This document shows, in pieces, positions 52,977-60,870 of a stretch of DNA of 64,000 nucleotides; position 1 is the stretch's first letter, and every line of letters starts with the position of its first letter. The DNA is taken from assembly GCA_030752605.1 (NCBI GenBank), contig JASMDX010000029.1, positions 18,327 through 82,326 of the forward strand, given 5' to 3'. The notes beneath the pieces are model-generated. The model was not told where the DNA came from and made no database searches. It saw only the letters and a list, made by a program, of their open reading frames with translations. Origin of the DNA: GCA-2731375 sp002731375 (GTDB taxonomy: Bacteria; Pseudomonadota; Alphaproteobacteria; GCA-2731375). A program made the translations under genes and the position numbers.

Positions 52977-54610
52977 GCCAGCCGCTGCCTTTTGCCGTCA
53001 CCCTTGATCCCGGCTCCTCTCTCGCCAACCAAACCGGCTCGTGGCGTACGGAACGCCCCCTTTATCTTGATCGCTTGCCGCCTTGCAACAATGCCTGCCC
53101 GGCTGGTGAGAATATCCAGCAGTGGCTGTACCATGCCGAGGAAGGGGACTATTTCACCGCCTGGCAGAAACTGATGGAAGACAATCCGTTGCCCAGTGTC
53201 ATGGGGCGCGTTTGTTATCATCCCTGCGAGGACGCCTGTAACCGGGTCGAATTGGACGAAGCCGTCGGCATCCATGCGGTTGAGCGTTTCCTCGGCAAGC
53301 AGGCCTGGGAACATGGCTGGAACCCGGCTTTCGCTGCCGAGCCATCGGGCAAGCGGGTGCTGGTCGTCGGCGCCGGCCCGAGCGGCCTGGCCGCCGCCTA
53401 TCACCTGACACGCATGGGGCACGTGGTGACCATCCGCGAGGCCGGTCCCATGGCAGGCGGCATGATGCGTTTCGGCATTCCTAAATACCGGCTACCGCGC
53501 GAGGTGCTGGACTATGAGATCCAGCGTATCCTGGACATGGGCGTGGTATTGCAACTGAATAGCAAGGTGGAGGATCTCGAGGCGGCCTTCAGCAACGAAG
53601 GCTTCGACGCCGTGTTCGTTGCGGTCGGGGCACATCTGGCCAAGCGGATCGATATTCCGGCCAACGCGGCGGCCGGGATACTCGATGCGGTTTCACTGCT
53701 GCGCGACATAGAAACAGGCGCCGAACCGCCGCGACTGGGGCGCCGAGTCATCGTCTACGGGGGCGGCAATACGGCCATGGATGTGGCGCGCACCGCCAAG
53801 CGCCTGGGCGTTGACGAGCCGATGATCGTTTACCGGCGTTCGCGCAAGGAAATGCCGGCGCATGAATTCGAGGCCGCCGAGGCTGAGGAAGAGGGCGTGA
53901 TGATCCATTGGCTCCGGACCATCAAGCAGATCGACGCGACTACCTTCACGGTGGAAAAGATGGAAATCGACGCGTCCGGTCGGCCCCAACCGACCGGTGC
54001 ATTCGAGACCCTTGAGGCGGATACGCTGATTCTGGCGCTTGGCCAGGACGCCGACACGGCTTTTCTAGAGCGGGTTGAGGGTGCTGAGGTGGCTGGGGAC
54101 GGCACCGTCTCGGTCAATGAGCAGATGATGACCGGCCGCGCAGGGTTGTTCGCCGGCGGTGACATGGTGCCCTCGGAACGTACGGCGACGGTCGCCGTTG
54201 GCCATGGCAAGAAAGCGGCGCGGCATATCGATGCCTGGCTCAGGGGTGAGAGCTATCGGAAACCGGAGAAAAATGAGATCGCCGCGTTCGATCACCTCAA
54301 CACCTGGTACTACGACGACGCGCCGCAAACGGTGCAACCGGCGCTCAATCTGATCAGGCGGCAATCCGGGTTCGAGGAAGTGCAACGCGGTTTGACGGAC
54401 GATAACGCATTGTTTGAAGCCCGCCGTTGCCTCAGTTGCGGCAATTGTTTCGAGTGCGACAATTGCTATGGCATCTGCCCCGACAATGCGGTCGAGAAGC
54501 TGGGGGCGGGCAACAGATTTGAGTTCAAGTACGACTACTGTAAGGGCTGCGGCTTGTGCGCCGCCGAATGCCCTTCCGGTGCCATCAAGATGGAGCCCGA
54601 AGACATATGA
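52973..54610 (+). CDS. GltD-like NAD(P)-dependent flavoprotein fused to a 2x[4Fe-4S] ferredoxin domain
   Basis: A 545-residue fusion. The N-terminal cysteine region (Cys38, 42, 81, 85, 89) and Rossmann motif VLVVGAGPSGLAAAYHL near residue 130 are of GltD type, with a second dinucleotide site VIVYGGGNTAMDVARTAKR near residue 260. The last ~65 residues form a PorD/delta-like ferredoxin with CFECDNCYGICP and CKGCGLCAAECP, two [4Fe-4S] clusters. This places the ferredoxin (delta subunit) and an NAD(P) oxidoreductase on one chain. It probably passes OFOR electrons directly to NAD(P), or reverses this. It is the last gene of the right operon. Confidence 0.88.
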   Translation: MSQPLPFAVTLDPGSSLANQTGSWRTERPLYLDRLPPCNNACPAGENIQQWLYHAEEGDYFTAWQKLMEDNPLPSVMGRVCYHPCEDACNRVELDEAVGIHAVERFLGKQAWEHGWNPAFAAEPSGKRVLVVGAGPSGLAAAYHLTRMGHVVTIREAGPMAGGMMRFGIPKYRLPREVLDYEIQRILDMGVVLQLNSKVEDLEAAFSNEGFDAVFVAVGAHLAKRIDIPANAAAGILDAVSLLRDIETGAEPPRLGRRVIVYGGGNTAMDVARTAKRLGVDEPMIVYRRSRKEMPAHEFEAAEAEEEGVMIHWLRTIKQIDATTFTVEKMEIDASGRPQPTGAFETLEADTLILALGQDADTAFLERVEGAEVAGDGTVSVNEQMMTGRAGLFAGGDMVPSERTATVAVGHGKKAARHIDAWLRGESYRKPEKNEIAAFDHLNTWYYDDAPQTVQPALNLIRRQSGFEEVQRGLTDDNALFEARRCLSCGNCFECDNCYGICPDNAVEKLGAGNRFEFKYDYCKGCGLCAAECPSGAIKMEPEDI

Positions 54611-54646
54611 TTTTGCGCTCTATTGGCATCCATGAAATGAAGCAGA

Positions 54647-55390
54647 TCAACCAAAAATATGCGTAAAACGTTGACGAAAATCGAGCGCTTGCACCCAGTC
54701 TGGCATCACTGAAATTCGTGCCATTTGGCTGGTGTAGGTGCTTACCCAATCAATCCATTGCTGCCCTTTTTCATTGCCGTAATACCGATTTGCACATTCG
54801 ACATATTCAACAGGTATGCCGTTAATTGATTTCAGCAAAGGCCGGACGCAGATCGCGATAGGCATCGTTGCAGATTACAAGACGGTCATCGGCATCATAA
54901 AGAGCTACCGGATTGCCGGCACCACCAATTGCCTCGGCCAGGCGGTCGCTGGCGGACTGCGCCTCTTGTCGGGCGGCAACTTGATCAGCGACCTCGGTGC
55001 TGGCGCCAAAATAGCCCTTGAACTCTCCGGCTTCCGCAAATATCGGCGCACCGCTACTTCAGATCCATATGATCCTGCCATCAGGCAGTTCACGGCGAAG
55101 ATGCACATCCTTAAACGGTTCCTAGGCCGCCAAGGCGGCCATCTACTTGGCCCAGGCTTTCGGGTCATTGCCCACGGGGGCTAGCTCATCGCGGCTCTTG
55201 CCTATGAAAAAAGTCGCCTCTTGTCCGGTTCGCTCTTCAACGTTGTCAGCGACCCATCTAAAGCGCGGGTCGGCATCCATCTCTCACAACCAATCGACAC
55301 CAATCTCAAAAAACGCGGACCCGCCGCTCGCTGGTTTGCAGTTCCGCGAACATTTTCAGCCGATCTTCCAACCGACACAGACACCATGCT
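54647..55390 (-). pseudogene. Decayed PAS-domain sensor gene (multiple nonsense codons and a frameshift)
   Basis: On the minus strand from about 55315, codons read FFEIGVDWL, stop, EMDADPRFRWVADNVEE and RTGQ, the start of a PAS domain, then continue with stops to LRRELPDGRIIWI, stop, SSGAPIFAEAGEFKGYFGAST. A second PAS follows: ALYDADDRLVICNDAYRDL. After FAEIN (54822) the frame shifts, and INGIPVEYVECANRYYG continues as the rest of that domain to 54647. At least four in-frame stop codons and one frameshift are visible. The kinase or cyclase output part is absent. The 5' limit is approximate. Confidence 0.7.
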
Positions 55391-55562
55391 CGGCGGCGGT
55401 CAAACACCGATGCAAGGCGAACTGCACCTGATGGGTCTCTTCCTTCTCACGGGGACGTAACTCGATGGGTATATGAACCAGTTATCGGCCACTGCCACGC
55501 AGGTCCGCAAGCAGATCGGCGCAATCTTCAAGACGCTGCCCCATATGCCAGCCCGGCATGGC

Positions 55563-55937
55563 CTAAGACTTGACCAAGGCTGTCCGCCGGCTATCCAGCA
55601 TTTTCAATACGGCGCCCAGGGCACGGTCGGATTTTAAGATTCCGCCGCGTCCCACCAATTGATAACCCGCCGTGCGACGGCCCTGCTTGGCGCGTTTGAC
55701 GATAGAAAATATCGGCACCGCCGAAACCTGGCCATAAATCGCGAAGGCGGCGCCAGTCTCGCTCCAATCAACGGCATAGTCCAGCCAATCGCCTGCTATG
55801 ACGCCGCGGCTATAGGATTGCAATATGTCGCGCAACTCCTGCCGATTGAAGAATTGTGATTTCCCCTTGGGGTTGGTGCCGCCGGCCTTGGGGTGGTGCC
55901 GGCGACGGGCCTGCTCGAAGGTGACAACCTCGGTCAT
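55563..55937 (-). CDS. DUF2794 domain-containing protein
   Basis: A protein of about 124 residues, typical in length for this alphaproteobacterial family. Family landmarks are FFNRQELRDILQSYSRGVIAG followed by WLDYAVDW, then VPIFSIVKR and the C-terminal ILKSDRALGAVLKMLDSRR. The structure is a compact alpha/beta fold of unknown function. The ATG at 55937 is preferred because it gives the usual N-terminus (MTEVVTFEQARRR); a longer frame reaches 55976. It lies 47 bases downstream of the transporter ATPase gene on the same strand and may be cotranscribed with it. The family supports alphaproteobacterial origin. Confidence 0.8.
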   Translation of the reverse strand: MTEVVTFEQARRRHHPKAGGTNPKGKSQFFNRQELRDILQSYSRGVIAGDWLDYAVDWSETGAAFAIYGQVSAVPIFSIVKRAKQGRRTAGYQLVGRGGILKSDRALGAVLKMLDSRRTALVKS

Positions 55938-55984
55938 CAGGGATTTACTCTCCGACCTCGTGGCAACGATCTGCACCTATTGTG

Positions 55985-56947
55985 TCACGCAAAGTGACAT
56001 GACGCCATATGTCCGTCGTCGATTTCTTGCAACTCAGGATTCTCCGCGAAACAGCGTGTTTCCGCCTTTGCACAGCGCTCAGCGAAGGCGCAGCCTGTTG
56101 CTCGCCGCGTCTGAGTGCCCACATTGCCCTGTAATGTCATACGCCGCTTCGCTTTCGTTCGCCGGTCCGATGATATTTTCGGCACTGCGTCAAACAGCGC
56201 CTGGGTATAGGGATGGGCGGGTTCGGCGAATAGTTGCGCGCGGCTGGCATGCTCCACCACCCGGCCCAGATACATTACCGCCACCTGGTCGCAAACGTAG
56301 TCGACCACACCCAAATCATGACTGATCAGCATATAGGTGACGCCGAAATCCCGTTGCAGTTCCTGCATCAGGTTCAGAACCTGGGCCTGCACTGAAACAT
56401 CCAGGGCGGATACTGGTTCGTCTGCCACGATCAGGCTGGGCCGGGTCACCAGGGCACGGGCGATCGCGATACGCTGGCGCTGACCGCCGGAGAACTCGTG
56501 GGGATATTTCTCCAGGTCACTGGCGCGCAGCCCGACCGCGTCCATGGCCCGGGCAATCGCCGCCTGCCGCCCGGCAACTCCCGCCGGCAGGGTCTCTCCA
56601 ACGATACGGCGCACGGTGTGGCGCGGATCGAGGGAACCATAGGGGTCCTGGAAGACCATTTGGAATTGCGTCCGAGCCCGGCGCAGATCCTTGGGCGAAA
56701 GCGCCGCCAGGTCCTGTCCCATGATCTCGACCCGGCCCACCGTTGGCGTATCCAGGGCCATGCACAACCGCGCTAGGGTTGATTTGCCGCAGCCCGATTC
56801 GCCGACAATGCCCAGGCTGCACCCACGTTCGATGCTCAAATCCACGCCGTTCAGGGCATAGACAGTCTCGGGCGTGCGGAACAGGCTTTCCCGCGGCAAG
56901 ATGAAATGGCGGTGCAGACCCTCGGTGTGCAGGACAATATCACTCAT
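55985..56947 (-). CDS. Peptide/nickel-type ABC transporter ATP-binding protein (OppF/DppF-like)
   Basis: A 320-residue ABC ATPase. Walker A is GIVGESGCGKSTLAR near residue 47, the signature is SGGQRQRIAIARAL near residue 165 followed by the Walker B acidic segment (LIVADEPVSALD), and the C-terminal oligopeptide-transporter motif is SHDLGVVDYVCDQVAVMYLG and HPYTQALFDAVP. A cysteine-containing C-terminal tail (CAFAERCAKAETRC) is typical of these ATPases. It powers import of peptides or related compounds together with OppD. The start overlaps the oppD-type stop (ATGA). Confidence 0.9.
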   Translation of the reverse strand: MSDIVLHTEGLHRHFILPRESLFRTPETVYALNGVDLSIERGCSLGIVGESGCGKSTLARLCMALDTPTVGRVEIMGQDLAALSPKDLRRARTQFQMVFQDPYGSLDPRHTVRRIVGETLPAGVAGRQAAIARAMDAVGLRASDLEKYPHEFSGGQRQRIAIARALVTRPSLIVADEPVSALDVSVQAQVLNLMQELQRDFGVTYMLISHDLGVVDYVCDQVAVMYLGRVVEHASRAQLFAEPAHPYTQALFDAVPKISSDRRTKAKRRMTLQGNVGTQTRRATGCAFAERCAKAETRCFAENPELQEIDDGHMASCHFA

Positions 56948-57948
56948 GGCACCGCCCCATCCTGGTGCCGGTCATCCAGATGATGGCAGGCCGCCCGATG
57001 CTCTCGCTGACGATCTGGGGCAACCAGTTCCATCGCCGGCACCTGTGCCCAGCATATATCGGATGCCTTGGCACAGCGTTCCGCAAAGGCGCAGCCGGTG
57101 GGCAGATCGGCCAATTCCGGTACGGTGCCGGGGATGGTCTGCAAGGGCCCATCATGGGCCTCGCCCACACGCGGGACGGCGGCGAACAGGCCTTGGCTGT
57201 AGGGATGCGCAAGCTGGCCGAACAGGCTGCCCGCTGGCCCCTGCTCCACCATGGCGCCGCCGTACATGACGGCAACATTGTCCGAGGTCTCGCCGATCAC
57301 GCCCAAGTCATGGCTGATCAGGACCAGCCCCATGCCGCTCTCCTCCACCAACTCGTTGATCAGGTCCAAGATCTGACCCTGGATGGTGACATCCAGGGCG
57401 GTGGTCGGCTCGTCCGCCAAAAGAATATCGGGAGCGCAGCTCAAGGCCATGGCGATCATCACGCGCTGGCGCTGGCCGCCCGACATCTGATGTGGATAGG
57501 CGTCAATGCGCTTGGCCGAATCGGGCAGGCCAACCCGGTCCAGCAACCGCAGCACCTCGTCCCGGGCATTGGCGCCCGTCAGGCCCCGGTGCAGACGCAG
57601 CGGTTCGGCAATTTGCCGGCCAATGCGGTGCACTGGATTTAGTGAGGTCATGGGCTCCTGGAAAATCATCGCGATGCGGTTGCCGCGAATGCGGCACAGG
57701 GCGGCTTCATCCAGATCCAGCAGATTTTCGCCATCCAGTTCGATCCGGCCGCTGGTCGTGGCACCATCGGGCAGCAAGCCCATCAACGCCAGGGCGGTGA
57801 TGGATTTGCCGCAGCCGGACTCGCCCACCACACCCAGCGTGCCGCCGGCCTCTAGCGCGAACGAGACACCGCGCACGGCGGGTACCATGCCCCGGCTGGT
57901 TTGCAATTCAACCCGTAGATCCTGGACCTTGAGCAATGGCATCTCCAC
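56944..57948 (-). CDS. Peptide/nickel-type ABC transporter ATP-binding protein (OppD/DppD-like)
   Basis: A 334-residue ABC ATPase. Walker A is GVVGESGCGKSITALALMG near residue 39, the signature SGGQRQRVMIAMAL near residue 155 precedes the DEPTTALDV Walker B, and the oligopeptide C-terminal segment HPYSQGLFAAVPR with CAFAERCAKA follows. Together with the OppF-like protein it forms the heterodimeric motor. The gene directly abuts the second permease gene and overlaps the next ATPase gene, so the transporter genes form a tight operon. An ATG at 57942 is an alternative start. Confidence 0.9.
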   Translation of the reverse strand: MEMPLLKVQDLRVELQTSRGMVPAVRGVSFALEAGGTLGVVGESGCGKSITALALMGLLPDGATTSGRIELDGENLLDLDEAALCRIRGNRIAMIFQEPMTSLNPVHRIGRQIAEPLRLHRGLTGANARDEVLRLLDRVGLPDSAKRIDAYPHQMSGGQRQRVMIAMALSCAPDILLADEPTTALDVTIQGQILDLINELVEESGMGLVLISHDLGVIGETSDNVAVMYGGAMVEQGPAGSLFGQLAHPYSQGLFAAVPRVGEAHDGPLQTIPGTVPELADLPTGCAFAERCAKASDICWAQVPAMELVAPDRQREHRAACHHLDDRHQDGAVP

Positions 57949-58803
57949 CTACCTTTGCCGGGCCAGGCGCGGATCAACCAGATCACGCAGCCCGTCGCCC
58001 ATCAGGTTCAGCCCTAGCACCGAGAACACGATCGCCAGACCAGGCCAGAGCGCAATGACCGGCGTGAGGAAAATATAGCTTTGGCTTTCGCTCAGCATCC
58101 GGCCCCAGCTTGGATTGGGAGGTTGCGAGCCGACGCCCAGATAACTCAAGGCCGCCTCGGCCAGGATGGCCACGGCGAAGGAGATCGTCGCCTGCACCAC
58201 GATGACCGAGATGATATTGGGCAGGATATGTTCAAAGGTAATCGCCAGATCGTCCTTGCCGGCGGCACGGGCCGCCAGGATGAACTCCCGCTCCCACATG
58301 GCGATACCGGCGGCGCGGACCTGACGGGCGAACAGTGAAATGTTGAAGATACCCAAAGCGATGATGGCGTTGGTAATGCCCGGCCCCCAGCCCGCCGTCA
58401 GCAAGATGGCGATCAGGATCACGGGAAAGGCCATGTTGAGATCGCTCAACCGCATGATCACATCCTCGGTCCAGCCGCGCCGGGCGGCGGCCCACAGGCC
58501 CAGGGCGGCACCCAGCACGGCGCCCAGGCTGACCGCGATCAGGCCAACCACGATCGAGGTCTGGGCCCCAGTCATGATCATCGACAGGATATCCCGGCCA
58601 AACTGATCGGTGCCGAACCAATGGTTCATGTTGGGCGGCTTCAAACGCTGGGTGATGACGATCTCGGTCGACGAATGGGGCGTCCAGAAGAGCGACAGCA
58701 AGGCCAGGAAAATCATCGTGCCCGTGAAGATCAGACCAATCATGAAAGAACGGTGGCGCAGGGCGCGGTGAATGAAGCCCGGCACCGTCGTCTGTGTTGT
58801 CAT
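57949..58803 (-). CDS. Peptide/nickel-type ABC transporter permease (OppC/DppC-like)
   Basis: A 284-residue membrane protein with about six membrane segments. It starts with the short cytoplasmic end and first segment typical of DppC (FMIGLIFTGTMIFLALLSL), and the EAA-like coupling loop is AARAAGKDDLAITFEHILPN near residue 195. The second half of the fold ends AILAEAALSYLGVGSQPPNPS, a signature of this subfamily. The start at 58803 is chosen because the upstream open frame overlaps the first permease gene. It lies between the first permease gene and the first ATPase gene. Confidence 0.9.
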   Translation of the reverse strand: MTTQTTVPGFIHRALRHRSFMIGLIFTGTMIFLALLSLFWTPHSSTEIVITQRLKPPNMNHWFGTDQFGRDILSMIMTGAQTSIVVGLIAVSLGAVLGAALGLWAAARRGWTEDVIMRLSDLNMAFPVILIAILLTAGWGPGITNAIIALGIFNISLFARQVRAAGIAMWEREFILAARAAGKDDLAITFEHILPNIISVIVVQATISFAVAILAEAALSYLGVGSQPPNPSWGRMLSESQSYIFLTPVIALWPGLAIVFSVLGLNLMGDGLRDLVDPRLARQR

Positions 58804-58813
58804 GAGGCCACCA

Positions 58814-59761
58814 TCAGGTATGCACCCGGATACGGGGATCGACAATGGCGTACAGAATATCGACTGCGAAATTGACCGCTACCACGATCGCCGCGAACAG
58901 CAGTACGACGTTCTTCACCACCATCAGGTCACGGTTCGAAATGGCGTCAAAAATCAACTTACCCACACCCGGCAGCGCGAAGACGTTCTCGATCACCAGG
59001 GTGCCCGTGACCACAGTGGCGACCAGCAATCCGCCGATGGTCAGCACAGGCACCAGGGCGTTACGCAGGACATGACGCCACAAGGCGGCCCGCCGACTGA
59101 GCCCCTTGGCCCGGGCCGTGCGCACATAATCCTCCAGCGCGACTTCCAGCACCGAGGATCGGGTGACCCGGGTCATGATCGCCGTCAAGCTTAGGGCCTG
59201 GGTGAAGATGGGCAGCAGCAACGCGCGGACGCCGTGCCAGATGCCTTCATCCCAACCGGGAAAACCGCCCGAGGGCAGCAGATGCAGGACCACCGCGAAC
59301 AGGATAATCAGCAGAATACCGAACCAGAAATCCGGGATCGCCAGGCCCAGCTGGGAAAATCCCATGACGCCGTAGTCGCCAATCCGGTTGTGGTTGGTGG
59401 CGGCGAAAATGCCCAGGGTCAGCGAAACCAATGTCGCCACCACCATGGCGCCGATGGAAAGCGGCAGGGTGACGTGCAGTCGCTGGCCAATCAGTTCGGT
59501 AACCGGCACCCGGTAGACATAGGACAATCCCATTTCGCCCTGAAACAGCCCCGCGATCCAATCGAAGTAGCGGACGAAGGCCGGGCGGTCCAAACCCAGT
59601 TCCAGGCGCAGAGCCTCAATGGCGCTGTCAGGAGCATCGACACCCAGCATGGTCAGGGCGGGGTCGCCCGGCAACACTTCCAGCAATAGAAAAACAATCA
59701 CCGAAGCGAGCGATACGGTGATCAGGAACGACAGGAACCGCCGGGCTAGGAAGACAGACAT
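58814..59761 (-). CDS. Peptide/nickel-type ABC transporter permease (OppB/DppB-like)
   Basis: A 316-residue membrane protein with about six membrane segments, the first gene of the transporter operon. The first segment begins ARRFLSFLITVSLASVIVFL and the periplasmic LPGDPALTMLG and ELGLDRPAFVRYFDW follow, as in DppB. The EAA loop is VRTARAKGLSRRAALWRHVL near residue 220. The start at 59761 is preferred; an open frame continues upstream to 59812. No solute-binding protein gene precedes or follows the four genes, so the binding protein must be encoded elsewhere or the transporter is incomplete. Confidence 0.9.
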   Translation of the reverse strand: MSVFLARRFLSFLITVSLASVIVFLLLEVLPGDPALTMLGVDAPDSAIEALRLELGLDRPAFVRYFDWIAGLFQGEMGLSYVYRVPVTELIGQRLHVTLPLSIGAMVVATLVSLTLGIFAATNHNRIGDYGVMGFSQLGLAIPDFWFGILLIILFAVVLHLLPSGGFPGWDEGIWHGVRALLLPIFTQALSLTAIMTRVTRSSVLEVALEDYVRTARAKGLSRRAALWRHVLRNALVPVLTIGGLLVATVVTGTLVIENVFALPGVGKLIFDAISNRDLMVVKNVVLLFAAIVVAVNFAVDILYAIVDPRIRVHT

Positions 59762-59900
59762 GCCTCTCGCTTTAAACTTGAAAACCTGGCCACGCAAGGC
59801 CCTTCGCGCCACAAAATAGCCGCAATCGTGCCAATACTCCGCCCCATTACCCTGGCAGAAAGAAAACCTGCGGCAGCCTCAAGGTATAGGGAACGGCAAG

Positions 59901-60080
59901 ATGATCATTGGCGATCTGGATCTGGATTGGGCCGAACAGGACCCCGACTATCTGGCCCGGGCGAAAGCCTTTCTGGTTTCCATCGTCAAGGACCCTGCTG
60001 TTTCGCCAAAACGGTTCCCGCCAGCCCGGCCAACCGACCACGAGCCCGATAGCGCCGCACACGAACATGCTTTAAGGTAG
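59901..60080 (+). CDS. Possible small protein of 59 residues
   Basis: A short frame starting with ATG and stopping at 60078-60080. It begins MIIGDLDLDWAEQDPDYLAR, is mostly charged and has a basic, proline-rich second half. AGGGAA lies upstream at reasonable spacing. There is no recognised family. Its position, directly before the GST gene, and its codon pattern suggest but do not prove a gene. Confidence 0.35.
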   Translation: MIIGDLDLDWAEQDPDYLARAKAFLVSIVKDPAVSPKRFPPARPTDHEPDSAAHEHALR

Positions 60081-60139
60081 GCGGGGAAGTCGCGTGAGTC
60101 TTGATGAGGCTGCGCCTATCTATTTGGGGGATGCCATGC

Positions 60140-60829
60140 ATGGCTATAGTATTCTATGACCTAGCGGGCCAGGACCAGCGAAATTTCAGCCCCTTTTGCT
60201 GGCGGACGCGTATGGCCCTGGCCCACAAGGGCCTGGACTATGAACACCGGGGCGTCGCCTTCACTGCCATCAAAAATGTCGGCGGGCCAGATTACCGCAC
60301 CGTGCCGATCATCGAGGACGACGGCCAGTTGGTGGGGGATTCAAATGCCATTGCCGAGCATCTGGAAGCGCAATACCCCGATCGCCCATCCCTGTTTGGC
60401 GGCGCGGCTGGGCGGGGCCTGTGTAATTTCGTCCATGGCTGGACCAATTCGGTGGTGCATGCGGGCGTTGCCCCCCTGGTACTGATGGATATCTACGCGC
60501 ACGTCCGGACCGAGGACAAGGACTACATCCGGGCCAGCCGGGAAAAGATTTTCGGCCGCCCCCTTGAGGAGATCCAGGCCGGGCGAGAGGACCGGGTGGA
60601 AGCCTTCCGCGCTGTCCTGACGCCCCTGCGCCTGACTGTGCGCCGCCAGGCCTTTCTGGGCGGCGAAACACCGAACTATGCGGATTATATCGTCTTCGGC
60701 GCCTTTCAATGGGCCCGCACTATCAGCGACTTCCGGATACTGGCCGAGGACGATCCGGTCTTTGCCTGGTTCCTCCGCGTGGGCGAGTTGTTTGATGGCC
60801 TGGGCCGCAAGGCGGCCGGTTATTACTAG
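60140..60829 (+). CDS. Glutathione S-transferase family protein
   Basis: A 229-residue GST-type protein. The N-terminal thioredoxin-like domain begins IVFYDLAGQDQ and has the SPFCWRTRMALAHKGL motif near residue 18-33, where the active serine/cysteine of many bacterial GSTs lies, then TVPIIEDDGQLVGDSNAIAEHLE, the glutathione-binding region. An all-alpha C-terminal domain follows with TPNYADYIVFG, the N-capping box. The start at 60140 is preceded by a GGGGG run at nine bases; an in-frame ATG at 60131 also exists. It is followed 41 bases later by an amidohydrolase gene. The substrate is unknown. Confidence 0.85.
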   Translation: MAIVFYDLAGQDQRNFSPFCWRTRMALAHKGLDYEHRGVAFTAIKNVGGPDYRTVPIIEDDGQLVGDSNAIAEHLEAQYPDRPSLFGGAAGRGLCNFVHGWTNSVVHAGVAPLVLMDIYAHVRTEDKDYIRASREKIFGRPLEEIQAGREDRVEAFRAVLTPLRLTVRRQAFLGGETPNYADYIVFGAFQWARTISDFRILAEDDPVFAWFLRVGELFDGLGRKAAGYY

Positions 60830-60870
60830 TCCGGCTATTTCCAAGCCGTGGCGGATCAAGGATTGAATAA

